From: Brasenia schreberi
Lineage: Eukaryota; Streptophyta; Magnoliopsida; Nymphaeales; Cabombaceae
Length of the DNA: 64,000 nucleotides
Assembly (NCBI GenBank): GCA_036023115.1
Contig: JAYKKT010000087.1
Coordinates: 10,200,501 to 10,264,500 of the forward strand
Direction: 5' to 3'
Under the pieces are notes generated by a model. It had not been told where the DNA came from. It searched no databases and saw only the letters and a list, made by a program, of their open reading frames with translations. The translations under genes were made by a program, and so were the position numbers. Each line of letters begins with the position of its first letter. Position 1 is the first letter of the stretch. This document shows, in pieces, positions 21,771 through 35,130 of this stretch.

Positions 21771-24100
21771 AGAGTGATCCCTTACATTAAGTTCTTTTTT
21801 ATAAAATTTGATGATAGGATAATTCCTTTGGATCATGCATCTACACGCTTGGAGCTTGCAGGAAGCTCCCTTCTAGATTATCTCTTTGGATTTCAACGTC
21901 TAAGCAGTCCAACTTTATGGTTTGAAATAAGTGACTCCTGTTTATGGCTGGATGTTCTTCTAGTATAGTTATACTTTGTTCGGTTTGACCCTTGACATTC
22001 TTTGCCTCAGGTTGAGGTTATTGTATAGTCATGTATATTGAGATTATGGTATCTTAGGTACTGTAAATGTCACAGCAATAAGTAGACCTTGAATAGTGAC
22101 ATATGATATGAGACGCTTTCTGGTTGTGGCTGTGTTAACTTCAGTTGCTTGGCACCTTTGTCTTCATTTTTCTTTAGAATTTTCACTTTGACTTTTAAAT
22201 CACGGGATCAAATTCTTGCTGTGCATAGCTCATGTTACCATTTAAACAATTTTTGTTATTTAGGATTTGCCATGAAATTCAGCTTACTCGAAGATGCGAG
22301 CCTGCAAATCGGTAGCAGTGTCATATCAAAGGAGTCATTCATAAGCTTGTGATCCACTATTTTGCAAATGTATTGTTGAATGAATATGTTCATTTACTTT
22401 TTGGTACTTGAGGTATGATATGTCATTCTTCATGCTGTGAAACTCCCTTGAGTGTAATATTACTGTAAAGCTACTATTAATGTGGAGAGCACTTGATGAT
22501 CTGTTATGAAGCGTTTGTTGTCAATCTTGATACAAGGGTATCTCTAGCTTGTGTTTCTACACAAAGTCCAGAATTGATAAGGCTGCTATTTGATTCTTGA
22601 TAGGAACAAAATACGAGTGATTGTAGTGGATATCTTGTATTAACGGTGTTAATGCTATGACATTATCCTTAAGTTTAGTTGGTATTTCTGGCACACAAGG
22701 TTGATTTCACCTGCCTATGATGAGTTCTCTCAACTGAACGGATCGCAATGCTTTTGGTTAAGAGTTACTTCTTGTTAGCAAGGCTCAACTGACAGGATGC
22801 TAGGTGGCATACGAATCACAGGCAACACTGCAGCTTAAATTGCTATCCGGAGTATAGGTGCAAATGGTTGTATGATTCTACTGGATCATGGGCTCCGATT
22901 GTTTCCATATGATGACTGTGAAATGCAAGTTCTGAGTTGCATCAAGATGCTAGGGCTTTAACGTGCACTTGTAAGATTATGGTAGAAACTGGTTTCAAGT
23001 TTTTATTTTCATTAAAGTGGTTTGACCACCTTAATCATATTTAACTGCATGGTCTGGACAACTGTAAGGGGGCTGTTATAGAGGATACCGACATTAATGC
23101 ACTTGCAAGTGATTCTCCTTCATAATCAATTGATTGAAGTGTGTTGAGAATCTTGAGATGTCTATGTCATGCTAGTTAGTGGGACTGGACTAGCCTTTGA
23201 ATGTCTGTTGAAATTTATACGTCCCTGTTTTTCTTGGTGCCGAGATGTCTTCAGTTGGTTGGTTATCTAATGCATTTGTCATATTGGAAAAGTATTCAGT
23301 TGTGGCTTCACAACATTTCTTTTTATAATCTATCAAGGATGAAACACAATTTGAGGGTTCTAGATGCAACTCTTAATCATTTTAATTAGTGGTAATTTTG
23401 GATAAGAAAGTAAAAAAAAAAAACTTCGACAATTATCATGTTTCTGTGGAATAAGTGGTTTTATATTTTTTTTAAGGCCGTCAAAATGTCTCTTTATTTT
23501 GCCTCTTCTTAAGGGCAGCTGGTTAGATGAGTTGTGTCAAAAAGTCTGAACGAGGACCAACATGATCAAGGAACCAAATAAGTTTGTCTTTTGGTCTTCA
23601 TGATTTCCAATACGAGAAGATAATCTTGCATCAAGCAAGTCCTCTACAACTTTTTGTGCAAGCAGTAGTGGCGCTACTGTTGACATAATTCATGTGTTCC
23701 TCTTTTCCTTCTTTCTGTATCACCAAAAGCATTATTTTTGACATAATCTATAGATCTATTAACACCGCAGTACACCATTCTTTCATCTGCTAGAATTTCC
23801 TTGTTACTCTTAAGAGAAAATGACTGTTGGTGTGCCAAACCAAACCAACACCAAGCTTTATCCCATACTAAGGGGGTCAGCTGTATGTACTCGTGCTTGC
23901 CATTGTGCTCGTATCATGACATTATATCTAACTCAAAAACGTAAGATCATGTTTTATCCTTCCTTCTCGTGATACCACTATGAAAGTTCCACATCTATCC
24001 AACAGTTTAGATACAATTTTAAACTGATTAATGCCCAATGAAGCAGTAGGGAATACGAATTGGGAGTAGTGCTCATAAATTTGCTGGAAGCAGGATATGA
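21771..24100. other. Intergenic, no gene recognised
   Basis: AT-rich; only short frames. Contains one RTE tail relic at 23855-23905. Confidence 0.45.
23855..23905 (-). mobile_element. RTE LINE 3' tail relic
   Basis: On the minus strand it reads acagctgaccccc, ttagtatgggataaagctt and ggtgttggt, a mutated version of the family tail. Confidence 0.55.
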
Positions 24101-24110
24101 GGACACTTTA

Positions 24111-24366
24111 AAATTCCATAGAAATAATCTGACCTAAACACTTGAAGTGGTATCCATGGTTCTGCTGCTTCTGCATTTGATCGCTTCCACAGTATGCCAG
24201 CATGTGGTCATGCTCTCTCTCTCTGTGTGAACAGGACTGTGAAATTGTATAGAAATAATCTGACCTAAAACAATTAAAGTGGTGCCCATGGTTCTGCATT
24301 TGATAGCTTTCACAGTATGCCAGCATGTGGTCATGCTCTCTCTCTCTCTCTCTCTCATGCAAACAG
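24111..24366. repeat. Tandem duplication, unit about 126 bp, with (CT)n
   Basis: Two head-to-tail copies (24111-24240 and 24241-24366) beginning 'atagaaataatctgacctaa', passing 'cagtatgccagcatgtggtc' and ending in a CT tract that differs in length between copies. Confidence 0.9.
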
Positions 24367-24399
24367 ACATACACCCTGTGGTTAGCTTGTACGCACATG

Positions 24400-25790
24400 G
24401 AAGAAAATTAAGGTCCTTAGAATGAAATGGAATAATTCATAACTACATCAAGGAGGGGTGCAGTATAACATGTTAATGTTTTAGGGAATTTTGACACTTT
24501 TATAGCATTTTGTGACTTTCACTAATATATTGACTTGCGTAATCATGTTTTCTCCCCTCATGGGTGTAAATCTTTGGGTACTTTTCTACTCATTGGTAAG
24601 TCTCTTCACTACCCCAAACTTAGTGTTCGTGAATTCGTGTTCTGGGTCATTTCTACTTGTGTCGTATCGTTTCATGTCATAAACAGGTCAACTCATATAC
24701 AATTTGATTTTCTTTTTGTGATACTTTGGGTGGAAACAGATGCCAATTTTGGGTTGTCTTCGTGTTGGGTGTTATGTTGCCATGAATTTTGTCTTCGAAT
24801 GAGTAATTGGAACTTGATAGTGACCAAGTTGGTGAAATTTATAGTCCTTTGTTCACTCACCACTCAAAAAAAAATCGGCAATTACCTTTGCGTAACGAAT
24901 ATATTTTATATGAAAATATGACCTTCCATATTCTTTGAACTGGAACTGGGTGGGCCAGGCTTGGGTTCAGATCTCGCATACCACCTCCCCTCCTGGAATT
25001 GCATTTTTCACTAAATATGGGTCCACATAACTAAAGTCCCATGCCTATCTGTGGTCGTTTGATACGTAATGGTGCTTGATACCGCAATCGCCAAAAAAAG
25101 GAGGTCCAGTCCCCTTGGAACCACGAATCAAACATGCCCTTAGTATCCTTGGGCCTTTAGTATATGGTTCAAATATCTACACTTACAACACTGATTTGGA
25201 TTTTTTCATGTAAAAGTATAAAATTCCATCTTCATCAAACTTCGTCTGGATTCGGATGTATCCAATCATCCAACCCAGTCCGGACATATCGCATCCTGAA
25301 TCGGGTCATGTCTAAACATTTGCAGTGGTTACATGCAAAACACCCATATTCACTACTCATTGAAGGCAGCATATCCGATCTGAATCCAGATCCAAGCATG
25401 TCAATATCCATTATATTAGATCTAGCATAGTTCTTGCGTTCCAACTAAATCCGACCACACAAGGTTAGAAGGAAAGCTGCAACAGGTCAGACGTGTTTGC
25501 ATTATTGGGTCGAAACCCGGATCTGGGTCCAACTGCTTTTCTTTTTCACGAAGAATGCCATACACCTGATTCCTATAAGAAAAGTTCAAAGACCATAAGT
25601 CAACTTACAAGTATCTTTTTGTACGTGTAAGATGCAGCTTTAACGCACATCAATATAATAAAGTATAAATAATCATACGTCCAACTGCTTTTCTTTTTCA
25701 TTTCAATTTTCCATGTTAAGCAATTTCTTTATATGACAGAACCCTACAGGCATCTTCGGGCTCCCCTCTCTCTCTCACTCTCACACACAC
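24400..25790. other. Intergenic, no gene recognised
   Basis: No supported gene. The motif 'ccaactgcttttctttttca' occurs twice (about 25528 and 25681). Confidence 0.4.
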
Positions 25791-25794
25791 ACAT

Positions 25795-25815
25795 ATCATA
25801 TATATATACATATAC

Positions 25816-25903
<88 letters not shown>

Positions 25904-26040
25904 AATTGGATGGCATGAATATAATTTTAAAAAGCTTTAAAAAAGTATAAAAGATATTTTTATACACTCATGTCACTAAAAGAAATTGATGGACATAAGT
26001 GAGCAGATATCAGTATGGAAAGATTCAATCACTCTCTTTA

Positions 26041-26080
<40 letters not shown>
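25795..26080. repeat. (TA)n microsatellites
   Basis: Long TA tracts at 25797-25900 and 26039-26078. They generate artificial Tyr-Ile open frames on both strands. Confidence 0.95.
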
Positions 26081-26081
<1 letters not shown>

Positions 26082-26386
26082 TACTAAAGGCCGGCAAAAA
26101 AAAATTGGGTCACACCAACTTGAGCTGGATGAAATTCAGTCAGGGTGATTCTGTCCATATAGTTTTGAAAATAATTTTGATTGATCGCATAGAACTTTTT
26201 TTTTCTTTTTTCTCGTATTTCAAGTGAGGCAATCGTTGCTTCGCCTCTCTTATGTGAACAGGTTTTGTGATTTCCCTTGCACTCAAGGTTTATGTTCGGC
26301 TCCAACAAGGAAAATTGACTCAGACAAGGTGATTTTAGATATTACTGTTTTCATAGTCCTTATTATTCATTTTTGATCTTCTGAAT

Positions 26387-26830
26387 ATGTACAAACTATA
26401 TACACATACACATGTAATAAAAAACTATATATACATATATGTACTCCATATATACACATCAATTACATGTATATATAGTTCTTTTCGTTATATATACATA
26501 TACATATGTATAATATATATATATATATGTATGTATGTACAGTTTTTTCAATTACATGTATATATAGTTCTTTTCGTTATACATACATATATATTATACA
26601 TATGTATATGTATATATAACGAAAAGAACTATATATACATGTAATTGAAAAAACTATACACATATATATAGTATATATATTATATACATATATGTATATA
26701 TAACGAAAAAACTATATATAGTATATGTATACATATAAATAATCCATATATACTACATATATAAAATTATACATCTATACATGTAATATAATATATACAT
26801 ATAAATATGTAATTAAAAAACTATATATAT
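26387..26830. repeat. TA-rich hairpin cluster
   Basis: Imperfect (TA/CA)n sequence with a perfect 41-bp inverted repeat at 26541-26581 and 26615-26655, separated by 33 bases. The arm contains 'tagttcttttcgttata'. Additional arm copies sit at about 26465-26500 (same sense) and 26695-26720 (opposite sense). Confidence 0.9.
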
Positions 26831-27080
26831 GAGTCAGACCAACACTTTAGAAGCCTATATAAAATGTGGCACGGCCAGTCCTGCCCACATTTTTCCTGGC
26901 TCACAAGAGCCAGGGCTGAGATCAGGTCGAGCCAGCACTTTAGAGGCCCATATAAAATACGGCCCAGCCCAATCCAATCCGATCCATTCTTTGAATGTGT
27001 GAGCCGGACCAGCATTTTAGAGGCTCATATAAGATGTCGCCCCGATTCAGTCCTGGCCACATTTTCCCTGAGCCACAAGT
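26831..27080. repeat. Three degenerate tandem copies, unit about 80-90 bp
   Basis: Each unit carries 'agccagcactttagaggccc' or a variant, followed by 'atataaaatgtggc' and a 'ccacattttccctgagccac'-like end. Starts are near 26831, 26922 and 27000. It lies 440 bp or more upstream of the F-box gene. Confidence 0.8.
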
Positions 27081-27515
27081 GTGAGCTCTATTGACATCTC
27101 TACCCACCTCCCATTTCTGTTCTTTGAATCCGTCCGATTCGGAGCAGTTCCCACGGGAAGAGGGATCCTCTCTTCACGAACATCCTACTCTTAGCGAGTC
27201 AATACGGATTCTCAAAATTCGGACCGTGATACACAAACCGAGAATCCGGATCAACTTAGAGATCTTATAACGTCATTAATACAATTATCATGTCTAAAAT
27301 TGTAATTAAGAATACAGCCGTTCATCGTGCCATGTTGCCAAACCACAAGTCGTCATCAAATAAAGGAGGGGAAGAAAAAAAATGGAGAAATGTCTCGCAA
27401 AAACCCTCCTCCTCTCTCTCTCTCTCTTCAACTGTAGGGATCGAGGGTTTTGGTCCTCTTCACCTGCATGTGAGATAAAAGACGAAGACGATTTGCAGAT
27501 CTGAGAGCGGGAGAT

Positions 27516-30500
27516 ATGGAGGATCCGCTAGGGGAAAACCTTAAGCCATTTACAAGAGGAGCGCTGCAAATAGCGAGGATGGACTGGACGGAGGAAGACG
27601 ACGATGAAGAAGAAGAGAAGGAAGTGGTGGAGAAGAGGAATTGGGAAGAAATAGACGAGAATTTACTGATTGCGATCTTCCAGAAGCTCGATATCGAGGA
27701 TTTGCTGCTCGGCGTGCCGCTCGTTTGCCAATCGTGGTACGCCATGTCTCAAAATCCTCTCTGCTGGATGAAGCTCGATCTTCACATGTGGGAGAAAGCG
27801 TTCCACCGCTTCTCGCATGGTTCGCAGCGGATCGTTCTTGATTTCACCAAGCTTTTGCGGTTCGTCGTAGATCGCAGCCACGAAAATCTTAGGTCGATCG
27901 TCTTCCCGCGCCGCGACATCACCGACGGCACGCTCCTCTTTGTAGCCCGACGGTGCGGTTCGCCGATTCATGTGATCGGAAATCTCGCTCTCTTTCTCTT
28001 GGGTTCTATTTTTCGTTGTTTCTCTACGTCGTTTCTTCGTAACATCAGTTATATTGGACCAGCGTTAACATACATATCGGTGTTCTCCATCATAATCGTT
28101 TCTTTTCGTCTAGCGCCATTTCTCGTTTTGTTTATTTAGCTAAGATGAGTTTGAGTTGAAGGAATCTCCATTTGCATCTGAAATGTGGGTTTTTTCTGTT
28201 TCGTTTTTTCCTGAGTCCTTTCCCGTCTCTTTAGTTTTGCAACTTTTAGATGAGAATAATGGAGGGGATTGAAATGGAAATGGGGGTCTTATTTCGTTGT
28301 GTTTACGTATATAATGCATCATTTGCTCGTTTCTTTAGTTCTCAAAGTAAGAGAGCTCGAAATTAGGAGACTGGAAATTGCACGGAATCGGGCCTTCTTT
28401 AGAGTTTCTTCGTTCCTTCGTTTTGAGTAGATTGGATTAGATTGAATGGAAATCTGAACACGTGCAACAGGAATTTCTTCGTCTTGCTTTAAATTATCCT
28501 TGAGTTGAACTCGAAGGTCATTCTGAATGTGCTTATCGATGGAAAACTGGATCGATAGAGACTAAATTTCCCTGCTTCTATCTGTATTGTCATTTAAGGG
28601 GAGGGGCTGATAATGAAAGACTAAACATACATACAGGGAAGGGAATTCATGTGCGTATTGGATGACCAATCATTAGTTTAATCTAGGATCTTGGCTTATT
28701 TCTCTAAAACAATTCCCTCTGTTTAAACTAATTCCTCTGGACTACTGTTGCGACTGGGGTTACTTTCCCCCGTGATGTAACTTCACAGCCACTGTCTTGC
28801 TTTGCATTTTTTAGCTGTAGCCCCTTTTTTGATGTGCGAATGACTGGAATCAGCAAATGCATGGGATTAGGTTTTCTTCCGTTTGTCATTTGTTCGTTCT
28901 TTTTTTTCTGCTTGTATGATTTTCAGGGTAAGATTAGTACCAAAGAAACTCAGTTTTACTTTGATTTCTCTTAGAACAAGAGTACATGGCTTTTGAAATA
29001 CGGTATGGAGCAGGCTTTTGCCTGTTTTGGTGAGAAAAGAGGGCGGAGGTCTGACAGGTATTCACTTATTATCATACTGCTGTCTAAACAAAAAAATGAG
29101 GAGAGAGTACAAAAAGTTGACCATTTCAAAAGCATATTCTGAAGGCCATATCCTTTCCCTTTTTGTTTTTGTTGTTTGGCTTGTCTAACAAGATGTGTTC
29201 AATTAAAGGGTAAGCACAAGTTGCATGAAAAATTAAGAAACGTTTTCTTGGTGCCCTTCAGTGTGCTGTTCTTGTGCTTGTTTTATTTCTCTAGTAAGGT
29301 CTAGTTGATTGAACGAATTCAGAAAGTGCTTGTGAAGTTAGACTTTGTTTCTTCTGGAAGATGTGCTGGGGTTTGTGTGGATATTAGTAGTGGCTGACGA
29401 GAGACTGCATGGTTTTGGTTGTGGGAATATGACCATGTTGGTTTAGTCTGTCATTGTGGTCTTTGTTGTGTCAATTAGACCTCCTTCGGTTTAGCATTGT
29501 TCCTATTGGTAGTCACCTTCTCCTTGTCTACACTTTTTTTTGCTGGTTCTGAATGGCTCTTTCTTAACCACTATTTAGTCTCTCTCTGCTCGTAGTTTCT
29601 TTTATGGTGATTTTCTAGTAGCTGACCATTTTGAATCAGTATAATCATGGCTATGGAAGTGAAAAAAGGGGGTTCCATAAAACATTAGATGCCAATTTGC
29701 ACGAATGAGTTACAACAATGTGTAAAGTCTGAGGTATGTGAACTTTAGAGGGTGTTGAAGCCGATGTCATATACGCTAATTTGGAACTTGGACATAACTA
29801 GAGGTGCAACTCTTTTTAGATGAAAGCCTAGGAAACAGAACAGAGCTCTGGAGACCATTGAGATGCAAGATGACATCATTAATAAGCCATGGACATGGTC
29901 TAGGAAGTGAAAACATGTTCCCCTTGGCATCTCGAGTCAAGATTACCTTGATGAATCATAGTGGTGTTTACAAAATGGACTGCATAAAATGCATATATCT
30001 TCACCTCACTGCAGAGTAGGCATGTTCGTCAGTTCTTGTATTTTTCTTGAGTACATATGATTTCACAAAATCAAAGAAATCTCAGAATCATGTAATGCTT
30101 GCAAAATGCAAGAAACCATTAAAAAATTGCAATATACTTTTTTTTCCTTACTGAATGCGTATTCTTTTTCTTTTATAGTTGCAGAAAACTGAGCAAATAT
30201 TGTTATCTCCATGTGCAGATGCCCTCGGCTTAAAAGCCTCGACTTTCAGGGAAGATGTGATGTTTCGAAAGATGCCTTCTGTAAGGCTCTTTGCAGCTGG
30301 AAGGAACTTGAAGTAATTGACATAATTACCCCGCCACTCTTTTGCAAAGAGATAGTTTGTGAAATTGGTAGGTCTTGCGAGAATTTTCTGCAGCTCAGAA
30401 CAAGAGGACTGATCTCAGAAGAAGAAGTATTAGCCGTGGCTACCAAACTCCCAAAGTTGAAAGTGCTAAATTTGAGCTCTTCTTCGTTGACAAACGAAGG

Positions 30501-30744
30501 TTTGCTGGCAATTTTGGGTGGATGTAAATCTTTGGAATTCCTAGATGTCACTAATTGCAGTGGTATTAAACTTGATGATGAGATTCTTGAGAAGGCTTCA
30601 CGTCTTAAGGATTTCAAGTATGGATCTGTGGAAAGTGACGATGATGAGATTGATCCTAGGCCCGTTAGAGGTATAATGTATGAAGAATACGTGTTTGGAA
30701 GTGATGGATCGTGCCATGGTGAAGTTCACGTGTTATTCCACTAG
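27516..30744 (+). CDS. F-box/LRR-repeat protein (At3g48880-like)
   Basis: Exon 1 is 27516-27952 and exon 2 is 30219-30744; a GT-AG intron of 2.27 kb in phase 2 joins them as VARRCPRLKSLDF, giving 320 residues. An acidic stretch (EEDDDEEEEKE, residues 27-37) precedes the F-box at about 42-87 (NWEEIDENLLIAIFQKLDIE, then VCQSWYAMSQNPLCWMKLDL). Leucine-rich repeats follow (LKVLNLSSSSLTNEGLLAIL, then CKSLEFLDVTNCSGI). F-box proteins are substrate receptors of SCF ubiquitin ligases through SKP1/ASK binding; the target is unknown. Exon 1 is GC-richer than its surroundings. Frame extension past 27952 runs into intron and ends at 28139, so it is not the true C-terminus. Confidence 0.9.
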
Positions 30745-33300
30745 GATCATTAGCTTGGAGGTATTGCATGTTCCTAATATGTCGACATATCTATTGTAAC
30801 TTGCTGTGAAATTTGACTCGAGACTTTTGACTGCTGTACCCACTTACGCCGCAGGATAACAATTTTTGTCTCTTTGTGGGAATGTAATATGAAATTTGGA
30901 TTTCGTCCCTTTTCTTTTCTATAATGAAATTTGCAAGCAACAATATTCCTCCATTGCTCGGAGCACCTTTCGGCTCTTTGTGTGGGCGTTTGTTTATAGG
31001 CTGCTGTATGCAAATTTTGTTGGTAGTTTGCATATGCTTTTTCTGCTCAGGGAGTCTTGTTGTCAATAACAACCTTCTAAATTTGAAAGAAGTTACATAA
31101 GATCTAAAGCTTTTCCAGTATGTTTGAGTGGGATGATTGCAATTGGTGGCACTAATAGCAAGCATTTTCTTTGTGCGTTGAGACACACTAGAAGAGATGG
31201 GTAACCTGCTATGGTTTGGATATCTGTTCGTCATATAACTGGCATTTGCTTAAGCAAATTTATTCTTCATGTCGCAGCATGTTCACAGTTGTCATTTTAT
31301 ATGTAATAATTGCGACATGATTATTCAAGAGATTTATCATTACGTAACTTAATCCTCATTACTTCATGTCATATGTGGCTTTGGTTTAATATTTGACTAG
31401 TAAAGAAGCTGCGTGCTTGTTCATTTAATAATTGATTGTCCAAGAGGCTTATCACTAACTTAATCCTCATTACATCATAGCATATGTGGTTTTGGTTTAA
31501 TTTTCTACTAGAGCCAACAGGGCTGAACAAAAGTTCCTCTTTTGAATTAAAAAAATTAAAGTGGTTTCTTGTAAAACTGAGGCGTTTTCGAGTTATTGAT
31601 TAGTTGATATCCATTAGCTCTCAAGCAGCTCGGTCCACTTGCGCCCCTACTCGAGATTCCCAAACTGAGGTGTTTTCGGAAGGAGCACACTTTGATCAAC
31701 CCTTTTGCATGACAGTTTGATACCACGAAAGTGGTGGTCCCAGATCCAAATTGATAATCCGTGCTTTATGACAAGTTGAATCATGTGACATAATTCGGTT
31801 TGGATCTGGATCGCCAACCATGCATAATCAGGTAATCACTAACTAGATGCCAATACGCAAAGCAGGGTCGTGGGTCTTCATAAAAAACCATACCCGTAAT
31901 GCAGACCAGGCGATCCCATATCCAAATTAATGTTCTCGCACTTTTATCAAACTTATGGTCCCCCTTCCCCCCTCACACACACACACACACCAGATTTTTT
32001 TATTGCAATTATTTTGCATTCTCCCCCAAATTGAAAGCGGTGGCTACAGGAGGTCAAGTCCATTCTGAGGTAAGAGCTTCCTTAGAGTTTGACCTAGACT
32101 TGATCCGACCCGATTAGAGGCCCAAACTTTTGGCTCGAAACCCTAAATTTAGAATTCCAACTTCTTCTTTGAGGAGGTAATGATTCAAAGATGGTTCCGA
32201 ATCGTAGGCCAAGAAGATGCGGAATCGACAGTGATAAGGTGGGTCCTGTTGTGGGCCTCGAAGCAATGGGTGATCCGATTTAATCGCTTGAAAGATTGGG
32301 CCCTGTTCTAGAGGAATTTAGACTGGATAGAGGTGGACGGTTTGAACGTTGAACCAGTCCCGAACTATCCTGGAGATCATTTGGAACTGGAACTCGGGAA
32401 CCAGGACAGAAGATGGAGCTTAGTGGTTCGATCCCTATTCTACCGAACCAGAATCCAAACCGAACTGGCAGTCTAGAACAAGCAGTTTCAAGTCAACCAT
32501 GGGTCATGGAACCGGGCTGAGAACTGGAGTCAAAAGTGGTAGAACTGAAATTGGAATCATAATACAATGAAGCCAAAACCAAATCTGAAGCTGATGGAAT
32601 ATAAAGCAAAGGGAAGACAATTTGTTTTGTTCGAGCCAGTAAAACTCAAACAACAGTTTAGAACCACCGATTCCAGTTTACCCACACCACAATAGGTCTA
32701 TAACAAAACCATACAACAGTGTCGTACCCAATTCAGTCACTTTGTTTCTTCGTCAAAAGCTTCCCCCTCCCCCGATGATTGGGTCGGCTACAGGTTCGGA
32801 CAGTACTACTTGAAGTCTTGAACCACAACCCACAAACTTTCGAGTGCTGATGGAACTCCACAATAAAGATCAGCGTTTATGATACAAAATCTATTAAAGT
32901 TTTACTTTGGTTGTCAACTACTTAATTTGATATGGCATTTTTATTTACTTCGAGAAACTTCTACACGGAAGAGTGAACTTTAACAAATTATATCCAATTA
33001 TTTTGTGAAATAATACTAATAATGCATTAAATGGGTCTGAATCCGAATAAAGTCTAGTTTGGTCACAGTCCAACTTGAAATTGTCAAGGTGGCTCTTGTG
33101 AAAGGAGCTTTTGGTGAACATGGCTTATTTTAAGAAGGGATCTTTGTGGAGCACAAGATTTGGGTATGGATCTAATAGACCATGATTAAATTTAATTAAA
33201 TATAATTCATTAAAACTTTACTCAAATTTGGAGATTTTTTATCTGATAAAGCTTTTTGGAGCTCACTTGGCTTATAAGATTATTTAATAAAATATGGAGA
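30745..33300. other. Intergenic, no gene recognised
   Basis: 3' flank of the F-box gene, then AT-rich DNA with a direct repeat (31306-31510), a short (CA)n at 31975-31991 and a stretch at 32300-32560 rich in 'gaacc' and 'gaact' motifs. No coding region is supported. Confidence 0.45.
31306..31510. repeat. Direct repeat pair, about 90 bp
   Basis: 'cttaatcctcattactt/acatca' followed by 'catatgtggctttggtttaa' and 'tactag' occurs in 31306-31401 and in 31425-31510. Confidence 0.8.
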
Positions 33301-34735
33301 ACCTAAAAGATAGGTGAGAAATGGAGAGTTGAGTACACTTATACCAATATACAAGAACAAGGAAGATATTGAAAATTATGTGAATTATCAAGGTATCAAG
33401 TTAATGAATCATACTATGAAATTATGGGAAAGAATTATCGAACATAGGTTAAGACACGTATCTAGTATAATAGATAATCAATTCGGATTAATACCCGACA
33501 TATCTATTATTAAAGCGATTTACATATTAAGATGTCTTATGGAATATTTTAGAGTAAAAAAGAACCTTTACATGATATTTATTGATGTAGAAAAAGCTTA
33601 TTATAAGGTGTCAAGAAATGTTCTTTGGAGAACCTTGCAAAAGAGAAGTATCTTATTTACATACATAAATCTTATAAGAGACATGAACGATGGTGTAAAA
33701 ACTTATGTGAGGACTCATGAACGAATGATAGACTCCTTTGAAGTTAATTTTTGGTTATATTAGGGATCAACTTTAAGTCCATATTTGTTTATATTGGTAA
33801 TTGATAAGTTAGCAAAACATATTCAAGATGAAGTACCTTAGTATATGTTATTTGTATATGACATTGTGTTAGCGGGCGAGTATAAGGAAAAAGTTAATAG
33901 GAAATTGAAACTATAGAGAAAAACATTATAAAGTAAAGGCTTCTGACTTAGAATAATAAAGACATGATATATGAAATGTAAGTTTGATCATTTGGGTACT
34001 TGAGAGGACATATAAATTAAGATTGACACACATTGTATTTATCACAAGGAAGTTTTAAATAACTATAATCAATTTTTAAGAGTAATGAAAATTTTATGAA
34101 GATGTTATGTATAAAATTAATGATGGTTGGTTAAAATAGAGAGGAGCATCATATATTCTATGTGATAAGAAGATACCATTAAAGTTAAAAGATAAATATT
34201 ATAGAGCAACAATTAGACATGTTATTTTTTATGGTTATGAGTGTTGGGCAATTAATGATCAACGTGTGTAAAAAAATATCCATAGCAAAAATGAAGATGT
34301 TGAGATGGATGAGTGATCATAGAAGAAATGACTGTATACATAATGAGGTTATTAGAAACCAATTAGGAGTAGCACCAATAAAAGATAAGACAAGGGGAAA
34401 TCGTTTAAGATGGTTTGAACATATAGAAAGACGACTAAAAACAATTCTATAAGAAAAATTAGATTGTGAAAATGTAAAAAGAGAAAGAGGACGACCACAA
34501 AAGTGTTGGAAAGAAGCTATAAAAAAGATTTAGTTTATATTTGATATGAAAAATTAGATTGTAAAAATATTAAAAAAGGAAGAGGACAATCACAAAAGTG
34601 TCATAAAAAAGCTATAAAGAATGATCTAGGTTACATTGAGTTAAATGGTAGCATCACATATGATAGGGCTACATGGAAACAAAGAATCCATGTAGCCTTA
34701 CTTCATTAGTACGGGAAAAGGCTTAGTTGTTCCAC
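33300..34735 (+). mobile_element. RTE LINE with reverse transcriptase remnant
   Basis: 33314-33763 encodes the fingers/palm of an RTE reverse transcriptase: STLIPIYKNKEDIENYVNYQ, GIKLMNHTMKLWERIIEHRL, then QFGLIPD, IFIDVEKAYYKVSRNVLW. After a TAG, 'GSTLSPYLFILVIDKLAKHI' continues, then a decayed catalytic box (YDIVLAG in place of ADD). The C-terminal HNEVIRNQLGVAPIKDK follows and the tail ends near 34735 with a weak gttgtt. Stops and frameshifts show it is dead. Confidence 0.9.
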
Positions 34736-34794
34736 TAAAATTTTTAAATTTTTAAACAAATATATGAATGGATCATCAACATGTACAAAAGATA

Positions 34795-35130
34795 TCTCTG
34801 ACATAAATGAAGATGTTGAGATGGATGAGTGGTCATACAAGAAAATATCATATACATAATGAGGTTATTAGAAACAAATTAGGAGTGACACCAATAGAGG
34901 ATAAAATGAGAGAATATCGTTTAAGATGATTTGGACATATAGAAAGAAGATCAAAAGAAGAACCTCTAAAAAGATATGAAAAACTAAATTTGGAAAGTAT
35001 TAAAAGAGCTAGAGTACGACCGCAAAAGTGAGTTAACTGCTAAGCACACGATAGAGATGTGTGGAAACAAAAAAATCGATGTAGCCGACCCCGTCTAGTA
35101 TGGGAAAAGGCGTAGTTCTTGTTGTTGTTA
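34795..35130 (+). mobile_element. RTE LINE, second 5'-truncated copy
   Basis: Starts in the DVEMDEWS-type region ('aagatgttgagatggatgag'), runs through the EVIRN-x-LG and PIEDKMRE segment, and ends with gccgaccccgtctagtatgg, gaaaaggcgtag and (TTG)n at about 35125. It follows the previous copy almost directly. Confidence 0.85.

Noticed and set aside
24111..24366. Repeats with spacer-like sequence as a possible CRISPR array
   Set aside because: Only two long units, eukaryotic context, and the units are a simple tandem duplication.
25716..26644. Tyr/Ile-rich ORFs on both strands
   Set aside because: They are translations of (TA)n microsatellites.
27953..28139. C-terminal extension of F-box exon 1
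   Set aside because: It is intron sequence; the GT at 27953 joins in phase to 30219 and restores the family sequence.
33314..33763. 149-codon ORF as a host gene
   Set aside because: It is reverse transcriptase of the RTE LINE, followed in frame by more polymerase sequence after a stop.
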